Assembly (NCBI GenBank): GCA_007644065.1
Contig: VJWN01000007.1
Location: 372,001 to 436,000 of the forward strand
Source of the DNA: Margaritispora aquatica
Lineage: Eukaryota > Ascomycota > Leotiomycetes > Helotiales > Discinellaceae
Direction: 5' to 3'
DNA: 64,000 nucleotides
Shown: positions 35,752-48,700 of the stretch, in pieces
Numbering within the stretch: position 1 is the first letter of the stretch
Layout of the letters: the number at the start of each line of letters is the position of its first letter
Made by a program: the position numbers and the translations under genes
Notes under the pieces: generated by a model
Databases searched by the model: none
Told to the model about the DNA's origin: nothing
The model's input: the letters and a program-made list of their open reading frames with translations, nothing else

Positions 35752-38008
35752 CTAATTTAATAAAGCCTTGCGCTTTTGCACCTCGTGTCGATGAATAAGT
35801 ACAACGGCTTTTTCATATGTGGTATTAGGGAACATCTGCTTTTTGTTAGTTTGATTTCTTTGGATACAGATAGAAAGCTTACCTGGCACCATTCTTGCTG
35901 GAAGATTGTTTCGGTATCAACCTTAACATCTTGTCGCTCTTGTAGTTGCTTGCGAAGAGTATCAAGTTCGTCCATTAGTTGTTGTTTTTCGATCGTGTCC
36001 AAGTCCACTTCAGTCCCATTCTCCTCGCTCGCTGCAACACTACCCTTCGTATCATATTGCTCTTCTAGTTCCTTTTGAATAGTAGCAAGCTCTTCCTTTA
36101 GTTGTTTAGTCGCTTCAACTACACGCTCATTGACAGCTTCTTCGAACAAAGCCTCCAACTCCTTTTTTTTGTGCTCGACATTTTCATCAAATGCCCTCTG
36201 GAGTTCTGCTTCTTTTTCTTTGATATAGACATCTACATCGGCTTGGCTCTTTCGAGATTTGAGCATATGATCGATCTCTTTTTGCGTTAACTCTCTATTT
36301 CGAAGGCGCAAGGAAGCTTCATATGCTTGCAATCTATCATTTTCGGCCTGTAGTTGTGACTCGCGAATAACCAACTCTCTTAGGTCGGCCGCGCCATACT
36401 CTTGAATCAGTAGTTGTCCTTTGGCTTGTACCTCCTGATCTTCGTATATCTCTGGCAAGTGATAGTCCACAGAAGTTGTGTCATTTTCGCCGTTATTGAC
36501 AATACGTGCAACTGCCTGGTCAATCTGCAGAGTTGATTCTTGTGACGGACCATCCTTTTGTGCATAGGTGGGTAGTTGCTTTTCGGCGTCAATGTCGTAC
36601 TGGCTTGGTATGAGTTGTTGGGTCTGACGGCCATCTTGAGATCCATTGGATGAGGGTCGTTGTTGTTCGTTTCGTATTATAGAGTTTGGAGGAGTAGTAT
36701 CTTGAATTACTGGGTATGATACTTTTCCAGATGGCCATCCTATCTTGTCTAGATTGATTATCTGTGCCCAATGACAACCAGCCTTAGCTTGCAAATGGGA
36801 CTCGCCATTCTCTAGTCTTGTGAAAAGACTCTTGCATTGAGTACATTGCCAGTTTTTGATATGTCCAGTTCTCAAATGTTCGACGAATAGCCTAGTATTT
36901 GCATAACTAGAGCCACAGAAGTCTACCGGACATTTGTACTTCTTACTCGCGTTGATAAAGAAAGATTCAACCTTGAAGCCATGTTCATCTGGGTTGACGA
37001 CGACAGGACTAGTTGTTGGTTGCGAAGAAGAAGGTTTAGTTGAAGCTCGTGCTGTTGTGGTAGTTGGTGCGGAGGCAGATTCTGGGGCCATGGAGGGTTG
37101 TACCTTTTCCTCCCGCAAAGAGTTCGTGCAAGTACCTTTTCCTTGGGCGGGAATAGACTGTGCCAAAGATGTCTGAGTAGTTGTTTCACTGTTGATGTTT
37201 CTAGAAGATAAAGCCAACGCACGTCCTCGATAAGCCTGGCCTTGTACATGAGGAGGTGGTTTTGTCATCTTGGAAACTATACCAGGAGTAGAAGTCGCAT
37301 TTGCTTGAGATACGAGCGCGAAAATACTAGTCGTTTTTGGAAGACTTAGTTTCTCGATCCAGATTGGCGTAGTTGTTTTCGTAAAAGATATCCATGCTTG
37401 AAAAACATTGGGGAGAAGACCATCTGCATCAACGCTAGCTGCCCATCTGGCGATAAAGGTATCGATCTGATCAACAGCCCGAGAAGAAATATATTCCTTT
37501 TGTAGAAGCCATTGTACATATGCCCACTCTACCCAAATATATGCATATTGATAGTTGTTCTCGTCAAAAACTTCAAATCGGAGTCTTGCCAACTCTCCCC
37601 ACGCCCGCTCCAATAGCGTAATCGCATTCTCGTCGTTGGGATTATGTCCTGGAACAACTAGCATGGCCTCGCGGATATTTCGTGCTTTGAGCTTGATACC
37701 ATGGCCTGGTAGACCAGTTTCTGGATCATACCCATCTTGTGGTTGTGCTACCGGTCCCGTGTACAAAAGCTGAAGTCGGTGGCTTAATTGTTGCCTATGC
37801 CAATCTTTATCAGCTAGTTTTCGTTAGTAAGATGTCAATTGATAGTTGGAAGTAGCTTACATGTGCCAAGAGCCCGACGAATTACGGCTGTCAGTGCTAC
37901 TTCTTGAGCGGCGATCTGCGCATTAGTTGAAGGCGGAATCAAAAGGCGATGGTTGCCAGAATCGGGATTGGCTCGAAAGTACTTGATAAGCTTTTCGATG
38001 GTTGGCAT
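35752..38008 (-). CDS. C2H2 zinc-finger and coiled-coil orphan protein, 717 aa
   Basis: Rebuilt as complement(join(35752..35835, 35883..37804, 37861..38008)), with introns of 47 and 56 nt (the latter has a textbook ttactaac branch). It starts MPTIEKLIKYFRANPDSGNH. A C2H2 finger lies at about residues 341-364 (C341, C346, H359, H364, in KYKCPVDFCGSSYANTRLF), followed by a second, atypical one (C370, C373, H386, then C393 or H394). Around residues 290-320 is a Thr/Ser/Pro-rich linker. Residues about 510-700 are a long E/K/Q/L-rich coiled coil. The layout suggests a nuclear DNA- or RNA-binding oligomer, but that is inference. About fifteen CAACTA/TAGTTG sites, the most in the window. It reads in tandem with the 505- and 563-aa genes upstream. 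Confidence 0.75.
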
Positions 38009-38606
38009 ATTGCCGATTAGTTGTTGATTGAATCTTGAAGCTTTAGTTGCTGTGGAGAATTGTTCGGTGTTTGAGAATAAATTGTTGCGTTGAGGTGAAT
38101 AGGGAAAGCATAAAAGCTCGACTGAACGCGCTCGAAATGCTGTTTTAGGGACATCACCAAAAAAAAATTCCAGGAAAGGAACGACAAGGCTACAGGTATA
38201 TGATGCTGAATTCCAACAACTACAGGAGACTTATTACGGATTGAGCATGGTTTTCATGGTTTCAGACTAGGTATTACTAAGTGATAATGATTAGTAAAGC
38301 TATCAAAGGCTTCAGGAACTAATAGGATAAAAGAAAGAAAATTTAATCATAACAAAAGTGTATCAAGCCTAGGAAGATAGACAAAGCTATTCCACCAAAG
38401 CAGAGAAGACAAGGCTATAACAGGAGAACAAGGCTGGTAGAATAGACAAACAAAGAATAAAGTAGGCAAACTCCAAGAAAGCTGAGCTAAAACGCCATGA
38501 ATTTAAAGCAAAATAGATAGAACAATTCCATATCTTTTACGTGATATAAAATTTTGATTTGATCTCAATATGGATTTCGTTCTATTCTTACAAGTGGGAG
38601 TACTAT
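38009..38606. other. A-rich intergenic region
   Basis: Between two minus-strand orphan genes. The plus strand is A-rich and repeats the phrase acaaggct or acaaagct several times between 38180 and 38440. It should contain the promoter of the 717-aa gene. No gene is visible. Confidence 0.45.
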
Positions 38607-40310
38607 CTAGTTGTCTTCAAATGTCATGTTGCAGACATCGACTCCGTCCGAAGCCAAAGCATCACGGATAATCTCGAACAACCACTTGCTACTAATCTTA
38701 ACTCCTCCAAATCTATTCATAACACGCTGAGCAGTGATTTCCCATTCCATGTTTCTATCGCCTACTTGCATACGTGAACCACAAGCTTTCTCTTCCTTCT
38801 CCAAGGTTATTCGGCCCGCATTTCCCAAAGTAGTTGCTCTTTCTAAGCTCGAAGTTGTTTCAGTTTCTGTAGAAATAGCCTTGGGACCAGGTTTGCTATG
38901 TTCAACGGCAGGGTCAGAAAGGTTAGTTGTCTGAGTATTGTTGAAAGCAGATATCTATCTGGATTAGCGCAACATCATCTTGTAAAGGAATCAACTTACA
39001 CTCAATGGCTGGACTTCAGCTACAACCTTCTTGTCTCTGCCCGTAGCTCCAGTAGTTGTTGTCTTGGTTGATAGCATTTGAGATTTTCCAACAACGTTTC
39101 TATCTGAGGTGAATGGCTGAAGAATCGTGACAGATATAGGATCAGAGTTTGGAGGTTGAGGTGGTCCGAAATCAGTACATGTAGTTGTTACTGGTTGAGA
39201 TTGGTTGACATTTGCTGATTTAGTTGTTGGGATTCGAGTAGGTGTCCTAGCAAATCCGGCTTGAATAGTAGTTGGATTGGGCAAGAAAGAGGTCATCAAA
39301 ACCCGAAGACCTAGCACTTGATCTCTCCACAACACAGCAGCCTCGTTCAAGCGTCTGTAAACAACTAGTCCACCGCTGTTGATAAACTCGGGATTTTCTT
39401 TCCACCAAGTAAGAAAACGTCCTACTTGGTCCATCACTTCCATACTCATATTGCTTTGACGTGCGTGGATAGTATTATGGAACTCACCCCATACTAGCGT
39501 GTTGTGTGAGGTAGATGATGCCAGATTGGGTACTTTTTCCGCATGGAATACGATCTCGTTGTCAAAGATAGCACTGGCACCAGAAGCGTGTGTTCCGTCT
39601 CGACCAATAACCGCTGAATATCCCTGTGAGCCTACCAGTTGCCCTTGGTAAGGAATTCCAGACGAGTTCATCGGTAGTTGTAAATCATAGAATCTTTTTC
39701 TGCGTTGTTCCCAACACTGGAGCATCGAGTCCCTAAGAAGAAGACCCGCCGCACCTACGAGACATTTAGCATAATTTGAGTTGTGAAAGATATTTGTCCT
39801 TACTGATATTCATTGGCGGTGGTGCATGGTAGTTGTTGACAGTTCCAGAAATCCTAGTAGTTTGGTATGTTCCCTGTTGTATTTTAGTAATTTTGAAGCA
39901 AAAGTCAAATGTAATCCTACATTCTCCACCTTAACTACTAGTCGTCGAGTCAAAACTGTAGTTGTTTTAGGATTCTCCGCGGTAGCCGCCTGCGCCACAC
40001 CTCGAGGCCTTGGTTCAGGAATTGGAAATGTAACAGTTGGCCCTTGTCTAATCAGCAAAAGCGAATCAGTCCGTAAATAATTTGAAAAAAACCTACAGAA
40101 TGACACCCAAACTCGTCGCGAAGCCTCCCATCTACGCCAAAGATAGCTACTGTTGACAAACTCGGCCTCGATTATACGAGTATTTGCCACGAGTTGATTG
40201 ACCAATGCCTGACCATCAACAACAAGCTCGTCATTGAAACCAAGCTCAATCCGAAAGAGAATCAGATCGACAACAGAATTGATGGCAGAATTCAGCTGTT
40301 TCGACGTCAT
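38607..40310 (-). CDS. Orphan protein, 505 aa, five exons
   Basis: Rebuilt as complement(join(38607..38954, 39000..39754, 39804..39873, 39921..40047, 40093..40310)). The four introns are 45-49 nt. The first (40048..40092) has a length divisible by three and no stop, so it could be retained; the others are needed because they correct the frame, notably the 70-nt third exon encoding GTYQTTRISGTVNNYHAPPP. The protein starts MTSKQLNSAINSVVDLILFR. It has a Trp-rich centre (VGRFLTWWKENPEFINSGG), a Thr/Ser/Pro-rich linker and a charged C-terminus containing RVMNRFGGVKISSKWLFEII. No known domain is recognised. About eleven TAGTTG/CAACTA sites, some in the non-coding sequence upstream (40336, 40391). 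Confidence 0.7.
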
Positions 40311-40585
40311 TTTTGAATTGTTGGTGACAAAGGTAGTTGTGAAAGAATTTCGTAGAACGGTGCTTCTTAAAATATTAGAATTGTCAGAAGTAGTTGTTGA
40401 TAAAATCGTTGATACAGAGGTGTGGGAAATCTAATGGTCAAATTAAAAAAGAGTCCCCTTTCCACAAAAAGACGCGAGGCTAGCGCGTGTGGCCGGGACG
40501 CAACGGGCTTTTTGAACACGAATTCTCATTTTCAGACTCCAAAGACATTTCATTTACAGAAGTCAATTATTTTTATTGTAGGTAT

Positions 40586-42326
40586 CTAGTTGATTTCCTT
40601 CGCTCTTTGTTTGAACTTGTCATCTCCCCCGGGTAAGTAGAGCTTGGAAACACTAGTCCAAGCAATCCCAATAGGAGTAGCAGCTTCAACGTATGATACT
40701 TTTGCCTTTTCCAAATCGTAACCCAAACAGTAAGCTAGTCGCAAGGGCCGCAATGGGAATCGTGGCTTGTAATGCATTACATACAATGGTGGTCTCCCGC
40801 CTTGATCTTCAGCCTTCACAAGCATTTCCCGTGGCCAGTTGCCGACTGGCAGATCAACAGTATCACCAATAACCGCGGGCACATCATTTAGTTGTGTGCT
40901 GGTGTCGCTTTGACTGACAGATTGGATTTCCTCGAGTAGTTCCAAAGCAATAGATGCTGGCGCAGCTGGCGAGCCGTTTTCTTCAGCTACAGAATTGCCA
41001 AGCTCAGGACTGGCTTTTCGTTGGCGGTCTACGAACTCTACCAAAGAATCACTTGGTACAGGGCTAGTTGCATGAGCCGAGTGTAGAATATGAGTTTCGT
41101 TTGGTCGGGAATGAGTAGAGATGTCTGTGTTTTTGGAGCGAAAAAGAATATCATCAGAGATTTGCTGAGGTCTAGTTGTTTGAAGCAGAAGAGAAGAGGA
41201 TATACTTTCTGTTCGCGGAATTGTTAGTCGTTCAACCTCAATTTCGTCCTCTTCCAGACCAATATCTTTATTCTAGTGTCATCAGCATAAGGTCGGACAT
41301 CATCTTCTTTGAATGACTTACGGATGGTGGATCAGAATCAATGCCCTGCCCAAAATATTCCTCCCCTTCCTCAATGCAACTACTACCCTCCCCAAAATTA
41401 CTTTCATTATCATGTGTTGAGTCCTGGGTGTGGTGTTGAGTAGCAGATTCAAGGTTGATAGAGGCCAGCCAGTCCCTCACCACCTCCTTGCCTTTGTTCT
41501 TGTTTCGGCGGGCTGCCAGTTGTCTTTGTAAAATGATGGCGCCTCTTTTCCTCTGCTTGACTTCAATCAAGTTCATGCCTTTGTTCGTCGAACCGGCGGC
41601 TGCCTTGTATTCGGCCATTGTTTTCAGTTCGATGACATTCCGAGACTCCTTTGCATATTGATCCCAAGCACTAGTCAAGGCCTCAAGATCGCCAACCTTG
41701 ATACCATATGCATCATGCTCTAGTTGCGAACTTTCACTTGCTGTGCTTTGCTTATTGACGACACTTGGGAGAAACATCAGGAATTCCATATGCTTTGGCA
41801 TTTCTGGTCCCAGTACTGCATTCAGTATATTGTCCATTTCATCATCCACAAACTCGATATCTGCATCATACATCCTCTGCATTACTTCGTGATTTCTGCT
41901 ATGCTGCGGTGGATCATCATCGACTAGTTGTTGCTGTCCTACTCGTTGGCTTACAGCAGAAAGGATTGCGTGTCGCAATAGGTCAGCACGAGAGTAGAAA
42001 ACTGGGCAGCATAGGATTTTGGCAAGTTGCCGACAGAAGCGTTGAGGCCAATTCGTATTTTCCAGCTCCACCTCCTTACCGTCCTTCTCGATGGTAATTG
42101 TGCTAGTTGTTTGTACAGTCAAGCCATCCAGAACAGCCATTGGAGTCGCCCCATCGAAGAACCTCGCACATTTCTTCCAAACTGGCACCTCTGCCTCGTC
42201 CATTGCGTCAAGGACTATACTGTCTTCGCGAGACCAGAACTTTTCGGAGCTATGGCGTGGCTTTTTTGCTTTGCGAGAGGAAGACTTGACTAGTTGTGTA
42301 TTGCGATTTCTCTTTCTGTTTTCCAT
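40586..42326 (-). CDS. Orphan protein, 563 aa
   Basis: Rebuilt as complement(join(40586..41272, 41322..42326)). The 49-nt intron (tcc|gtaagt, acceptor actag) joins two long frames in phase. It starts MENRKRNRNTQLVKSSSRKA with basic clusters typical of a nuclear signal. Residues about 28-60 (EKFWSREDSIVLDAMDEAEV) are faintly Myb/SANT-like (W, ED, a later W) but too weak to call. The middle has PVFYSRADLLRHAILSAVSQ and an acidic region; the C-terminus has PLYVMHYKPRFPLRPLRLAY and ends in KQRAKEIN. No family recognised. About nine CAACTA/TAGTTG sites. It heads the tandem of three minus-strand orphan genes. Confidence 0.7.
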
Positions 42327-43754
42327 GTTGAATTATCCTTAAAGCGTGATGGATGTTGAGGTATTCCAGGGATGATTGGTATTTTTTCAAGATGTTCTCT
42401 CAGTGCCACTCAAATTGGGAAGGAACGAGACTTGCTCCAACCCAAGTCAAGTGACAAGACAAGCCACGAGCTACGAATTATAACAATGTGCAGCTGTTTC
42501 ATGTACTTTGTTGTCGCTCTCATGAGTTTGGGCCTTTTTCAACGTTGTTGTGATGTTCTAGTATAATTAGTTATTTCGTAAACCAGCCAAATTTATATTC
42601 ACTTCTTCCCAATACACGATGTCTAAACCTGGAGGTAAACAACAGTAAAAGTACCTCTGTTGCCAAAGGGGGGATATTCACTAGTGTCAGTGTGGAACAT
42701 CGCGTCCGTCAACGTTAGAAGTGCAAGGGTCTTTCATAGTGACCTGCTTACAAGTTTAGCCACAGGCTCTATTTTCTCTTGAGAAAACGCGCTCTTTCTT
42801 TCTCCCTCTTCTTTGTGTAGCTTTTGGGCACGTAGATGGCTTTCCAGTGTCAAATTGAGGTCAGTGCGAAGTTGATGTTCAGACTCACCAGTCTAGGCAG
42901 TCATTTTACATAGCCTTCCCGCATTTTATATCTTGGCACGAGGTCTCTGATGAATTATCATGTAGCCTGTATAGCACGCGAGAACTGTGGTCTAGGTGAG
43001 TAATACCTCAAAACCAGAAAACTCTTCTAATAGTTGAGGAATCTCACTTCTAGGCGCAAGTCTGACATATGTATCCTGTAATTCGATGAAGTCCTTACAT
43101 GCCCTTTATTCTGACTTACCGGTCTCATGGGGCATTTCTCTATTCTGGCCTTGTCTAATGATGAGAGAAGACGTTAGATAACACAACGAAGATGGCCATG
43201 CCCTGTAGTACGTCTTTGACACAAAGGTGAGCGCAAGTGAGATGAGTTTGTGGCCGTAGCCATCTTTGTTTGTTGTTAGATTGTTGGGCATTTTGAAGTT
43301 TGGATAATTCTTCCATTTCGTATCTTGTAGTATGAAGAGAGAACGAAAAGAAAGCTCATCAATAGCGGGGAATTCTTGTTGCAACTCCTTGCCACTTGGT
43401 TCGCGATGAGCTTCGCTCTTGCGTTAGGAATCTGCATATAGTATTATCCCTCATCGAGGCTGAGAGGGATTTTGGTCTTCATTTTCAGCTATACTAAGTC
43501 GTGTTTCAATATCATTCAGTCTAAAGCCCAATGTTCTTTTTCATGAGATTGAAGCTGGCATTTTTGAGAAAGGTTGTGGTCGATAGAAGCTTGTTTGCCA
43601 TGATTGACGGATGAAGTCTATGTTCAATCAGATAGTGATATTGAATTATATCTTGAACTTCAACGTGGAACCAAATCACTCTCAGATTTTGAGATGTACA
43701 CAGTAGTACAAGTATGTTTGTTCGACCTCCTGGCATGAATAGCTGGTGAGATAT
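42327..43754. other. Interval up to the transposon insertion, possible gene remains
   Basis: No intact gene. A minus-strand frame at 43106-43384 and a short one at 43521-43736 have coding-like composition (for example KWKNYPNFKMPNNLTTNKDG), and a gtgagt donor is present on the minus strand near 42889, but I could not join them. CAACTA is absent here, in contrast to the genes just left of it. Confidence 0.4.
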
Positions 43755-45279
43755 CGAAATTCTAGTGTTCGAAATTCGTCCGGGTCAACCTACTTAGCCC
43801 GTTAGTTTTTAAGCTAGATATTTATCCGGTGATTTTTTTATAGGTTAGATATTACTAGTTTAAAAATTCTAAAATCCGGGTAAATCTAGCTTTTTAATAT
43901 ATATATTATTAGTAGGGAAACAAGGAAAATACTAAATTCTAATTAGTTAAAACGAGAAAAACACTAAATAATATAAAGCTTAGATATAAAAATCTACTAT
44001 TAATCCTAATTCTTAAGAACCTAAATGTTATTTTTATTAAGCTTATACTAATCCTCTTCTCTTTCTTTAGTAATATAAACTTTCTAACTTTTTAAGTATA
44101 AAATATAACGAATTATTTTACTTAAAATACAATTTTATTTTATAGAGATTAGATTACTAGCTTAACTAAATACTCTCTCTAAAGACGTAGATATAGTAGG
44201 AATAGTAAGGTAGTCGTATACTATTTTATATATCGTAGAAAACTTGTATTACTAACTCGTTATAAAAGCTCGTTATTCTTTAATAGTTATATCTATATAA
44301 AGTATAGTTATAAAAAGTTATCGATTAAGCTTTATTATACCTATAGTTAGAATAACGCTAGCTTAACGATTAGCTATAAAGTTAGTAAAACTATACTAAA
44401 GGTTAATTCTTTACTTTTCTTTACTTTATAGTTAGTTAATTATAGCTTTTTCGTCTACTAATTCGTCGGCGTTAATAGTAGTATTCTTAGCTTTTTAATA
44501 GTAAAATTTATAAATAGCTACTTCTCGTTATATATAATTACTAAAAATATATTATATATATACCTTAGCTAATTTAAAGTTAAACGTTTAAGTATCTTTT
44601 TTAGTATCGTAAAGATACTTAAAAAGAGCTAGTTTATAGCAAAGATCGTATATTATTATAATAAAAGAATACTATATATATATCGACTTCTAGTAGTACT
44701 TTTATATTATACTTTTAGTAGCTTAAGTAGCTATTTTAAGTATAGTTTACTTATTCTAGATAATCTAAATATTAAGTTATCGAATAATATATAGGTAGTC
44801 TAGGACCGTATTATAAAGTATAAAGTAGTAATTAGCTTATAAAGTAGTTATAAACCTATAAAATATATCGAAAAATACTACTATCTTTTATAAAGTATTC
44901 TAATCTTTATTAATAAACGTTAGATTTTAATATACTAATATATTCTAATTTTATATAATAAGAATAACCTTAATTACTAATATTATTAAAAGGAATACTA
45001 TTAATATAGTATTTATAGAGTTCTAACGTATAGGTATATCGTATTATAGCTCTCGAAACTTGATTTTTAGGAGTTTATACTATACCTTTAGATTTACTCT
45101 TAACGTTTTATATATATAAAATAGTATACTTAAAGAACGGTATTTAAAAAACGAAGATCTCTTTTTATTATCTATAGTAACTATATAGTTTACTTAATAG
45201 AGATAATAATAACGATACTCGTTAAGGTCTAACTTAATCGCTTTAAGAGCTAATTGTACCGCGATATTATAGATATACG

Positions 45280-45744
45280 TATAATAGCTGGTCTATCGGT
45301 AGAATTCGCTAACTATCTAGTTTTAGGTTTAAATAAAGATTAAGTATAGAACTAGAAATAAGACTAGAGTTACTAGTAAATAGATAGTATTTACTATCTT
45401 AAGTTAAGTATAAAGCTTTTAAACTAATAAGACTATCTATTCGTTATATAGAACCTTTATATACTATATTAGCTCTACTAGCTAGCTAGTATAGCTAGTA
45501 GTATAGACTTCCTACTACTAGCTATACTAGCTAACGAGTACGGCTAGTATAACTAAGCCTAGTTATATAACCTAACTATTAGTAGATATATATACTATTA
45601 TTAACTAATTAATAAAGTACTAGCTCCTACTTATATAAGGAAACTCTTCCGTTGTCTTTAGGACCTATTACGTTCCTAGAAGTCGCTAGACTTCTAGGGC
45701 CCCTACTCCGAGGAACTTACTAGGTCCTAGAAAGGGTCGTAATA
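45280..45744 (-). repeat. Left LTR of the nested retrotransposon
   Basis: 465 bp, aligned with 51913-52377 over its whole length. Nearly all differences are C/T or G/A, consistent with mutation by RIP rather than ordinary drift. It contains the palindrome-rich segment ctagctagctagtatagctag and ends at ggtcgtaata, the mutated form of ggtcgtgaca. Since the element reads on the minus strand, this is its 3' LTR. Confidence 0.9.
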
Positions 45745-48700
45745 CTATCCTTTATCTGTTCTAGCGTAGTCCCTACACTTATACGGTAATAAGGAAATAT
45801 TTTATAGTTATTATAATCTTTTTTCTTTTTTATTATATCCGCTAAACGCTTTTCTCTTTAAATTAATTATATTACGTTTATAAAATAAATTTAATTAACT
45901 AGAAAAAAAATAATTTTCTACATTTATTATAAAAATATAAAGTATAATAACTATATTATACTTTGTAATCTTAAATTAAATCGTTATAGTTAGTATATTT
46001 GTTTAAATAAGACTTATAATAGTAAAAAAGTAAATCGGATACTTAAGACGTCTAAATAAGAGTTCCTTAACTTATAGATTAAAAAGTTAGATTTAGAAAA
46101 AGAAAAAGCGCTTTTAAAAATTCTTTAATTAAAAAAGTAAAAATAGTTTCTTTATAAATATCGTTAAAAGATAATTATTACTAGTCTTAATTCTATAGAA
46201 GAACTAGAAGCTACTAAAGCTCTAGAAAAAGAAAAAGGTAAGAGGTTGGTTCGGGAGAAGTAAGAGCGTCTTGTACGGTCTACTAATCTAGAGGCCTCTA
46301 AAGAAGCTACTACTAGTAATTCCTTTTCGTCTTTCGACCTGGTCGCCGCTGCGGCCTTACTAGATTTTGATCCTTTTAATCTTTTCTAGATTTCTTGTTT
46401 TATCGGTAGAACTTTTATAGAAGGCTTTTCGAACCCTATAAGTCCTCTAGTAATTTCTAAGTATTGTCTTTTTTATTATATTCTTTTTATCGTACCCTAT
46501 ATAATAACTAACCGTTATCGTCCTTAACTTATTCTATAATCGTCTTAACCTTATACTAGATAAGTTCGTTTTTGTCTAAAAGGTTAGGTACGATAACTAG
46601 TATATCGTTAAATACTAGTTCTAATAATAATATATAAAATACTAAATTAATTTTTATATTATTTAATAATTTTAATCTATAATTAATTATTTTAATTTTT
46701 TTAATAATTTTAAATAATCTAATTTTTTTATAGTTTAGTTTTTTTAATAAATAAATTATTTTAATATTTTTATAAAAAAAATATACTTTATTTTTTTTTT
46801 TAAGACGAGGTCCCTCGAGACGTCCCTTATTATAGTAATAAGTTAATCTTTTATTATAAAATTAAATATTTAATAATAACTATATATATAATTACTTAAA
46901 TAAATTAATATTAATTTATATATAGTATATATTCTTTTTTTTATTTAAGGCTTATAATATACTATTAGATAGTAACTATAATTCACTTTAAATAGACTAA
47001 TTTTTATAGTTTTTAATAAAAAACTATTATATATAAACTATATTATTAAAAGTATAATTACTTAGTTTATTTATTAATAGTTTATATAATTTTTAAGATA
47101 TTATTTAATAATCTAATTAATCTATTCTATTTATTTATTTATTTATAAATAAAATAATATTAATAGTTTATAGTATATTCTAATAAGTATTATTAAGGAT
47201 TTCTAGAATATTAATATAAAGAGTTTATTTTTATCTATTATAAATTATTTTAGTATTCTGTATTCCGCTACTATTATTTTTAATATAGTATTAATTAATT
47301 ATTTTATATTAAAAGCTTTTAGATATAATATAAAATAACTTTATTTTATAAATTTATTTATAATAATAAGTATTAAATCGTACTTTACTTTTATAAATAG
47401 ATTTTTTAACTTTAATAGTTTTATAATAAAGTTTATTATAATAATCTATTATTTTTCTATAGGTATTTTATTAAATTATAGCTTTTTATATAATTAATAT
47501 TTTTTTAATTTCGAGGTCCTATAAGTATAGTACTATACTAGTACTTTTTCCACTATTCTTTTAAATTTTAGAAAATAATAGTTCTTATTAATTCTTTTAA
47601 TTATTTTAACGATTTCTTAGTATCTATATATAGGTAATTTATATATTTTAGATATATACTTTATATATAGTATTTTTAGTAAATATATTAATCTTTAAAA
47701 TAAAAGTAATCTATTTTTTACTATAAAGGATAAATAACTCTCTAAGTTCTCTAGGATTCTTTATACTATAGAGTTTTTTATATAAACTTTTTTAATTTCT
47801 TTTTTTATACTTCTAAGTTCGGTAGTTAAGGTTATAGTAATAGTTCTACTATTAAAAACTAGTCTTTTAAGTATTTTTTTAAAAATTATATTATAATTTT
47901 TTAGTATATTGTATATATATTTTATTTTATAACTTAAAGTATTTATTTTTTTATTTTTAGATCCTTTATAATATTAAATAATAAAGTTAAAATATAATAA
48001 GTCTTTTAATTAATAAGTTTATTTTTTAATTAATTATTTTATTATTATAAAATATTTTAGGTTTTTATAATTTATATATATAATTATTTAGTCCTTTATT
48101 TTTTTAAAGTAATATCTTTATTTTTATATAATTATAATAATTATAAATAATTTCTTATTATATATTTTATAATTAAATTTAATAAATAAAAATTTCTTTA
48201 AAAAAAAAGTAATTAATTTTAATTTTTTTTATTTATTAATCTAGTTATATACTACTTTTATAATTATATCTAATACGTTTATCTTAATAATCTTTAGTTT
48301 TATAAGGTTATAATTTATTATAATTTAATTAATTTTAAATTTTATTTTAAATTTATTAAATACTTTTATTATTTTAAATATCTAGTTTTAAACTTAGTTT
48401 TTTTTAATTAAATTAAAAAGTAATATTATAATTTTTAAATAACTAAGTATAAAATTATAATAAAAGTTATAAAATCTAAAGAACTTTTAAATTTCTTTTA
48501 TTTTAATTAATATTTATTATTTTTATATAATTATAGTTTTATCTTTTTATATAAATACTTTATTCTTACTTACTCTAAAGCCTAAGAATACTACTTCTTT
48601 TTTATAGAACTTATACTTTTTAAATTATATTTTAAAATCTTTTTTTTTTAGTCTTTTTAGAACTTAATAAATATTCTTAATATACTATTCTAAAGTATAT

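Noticed and set aside
38991..39725. The 244-aa frame as a separate gene
   Set aside because: It joins upstream and downstream frames through short in-phase introns into one 505-aa gene.
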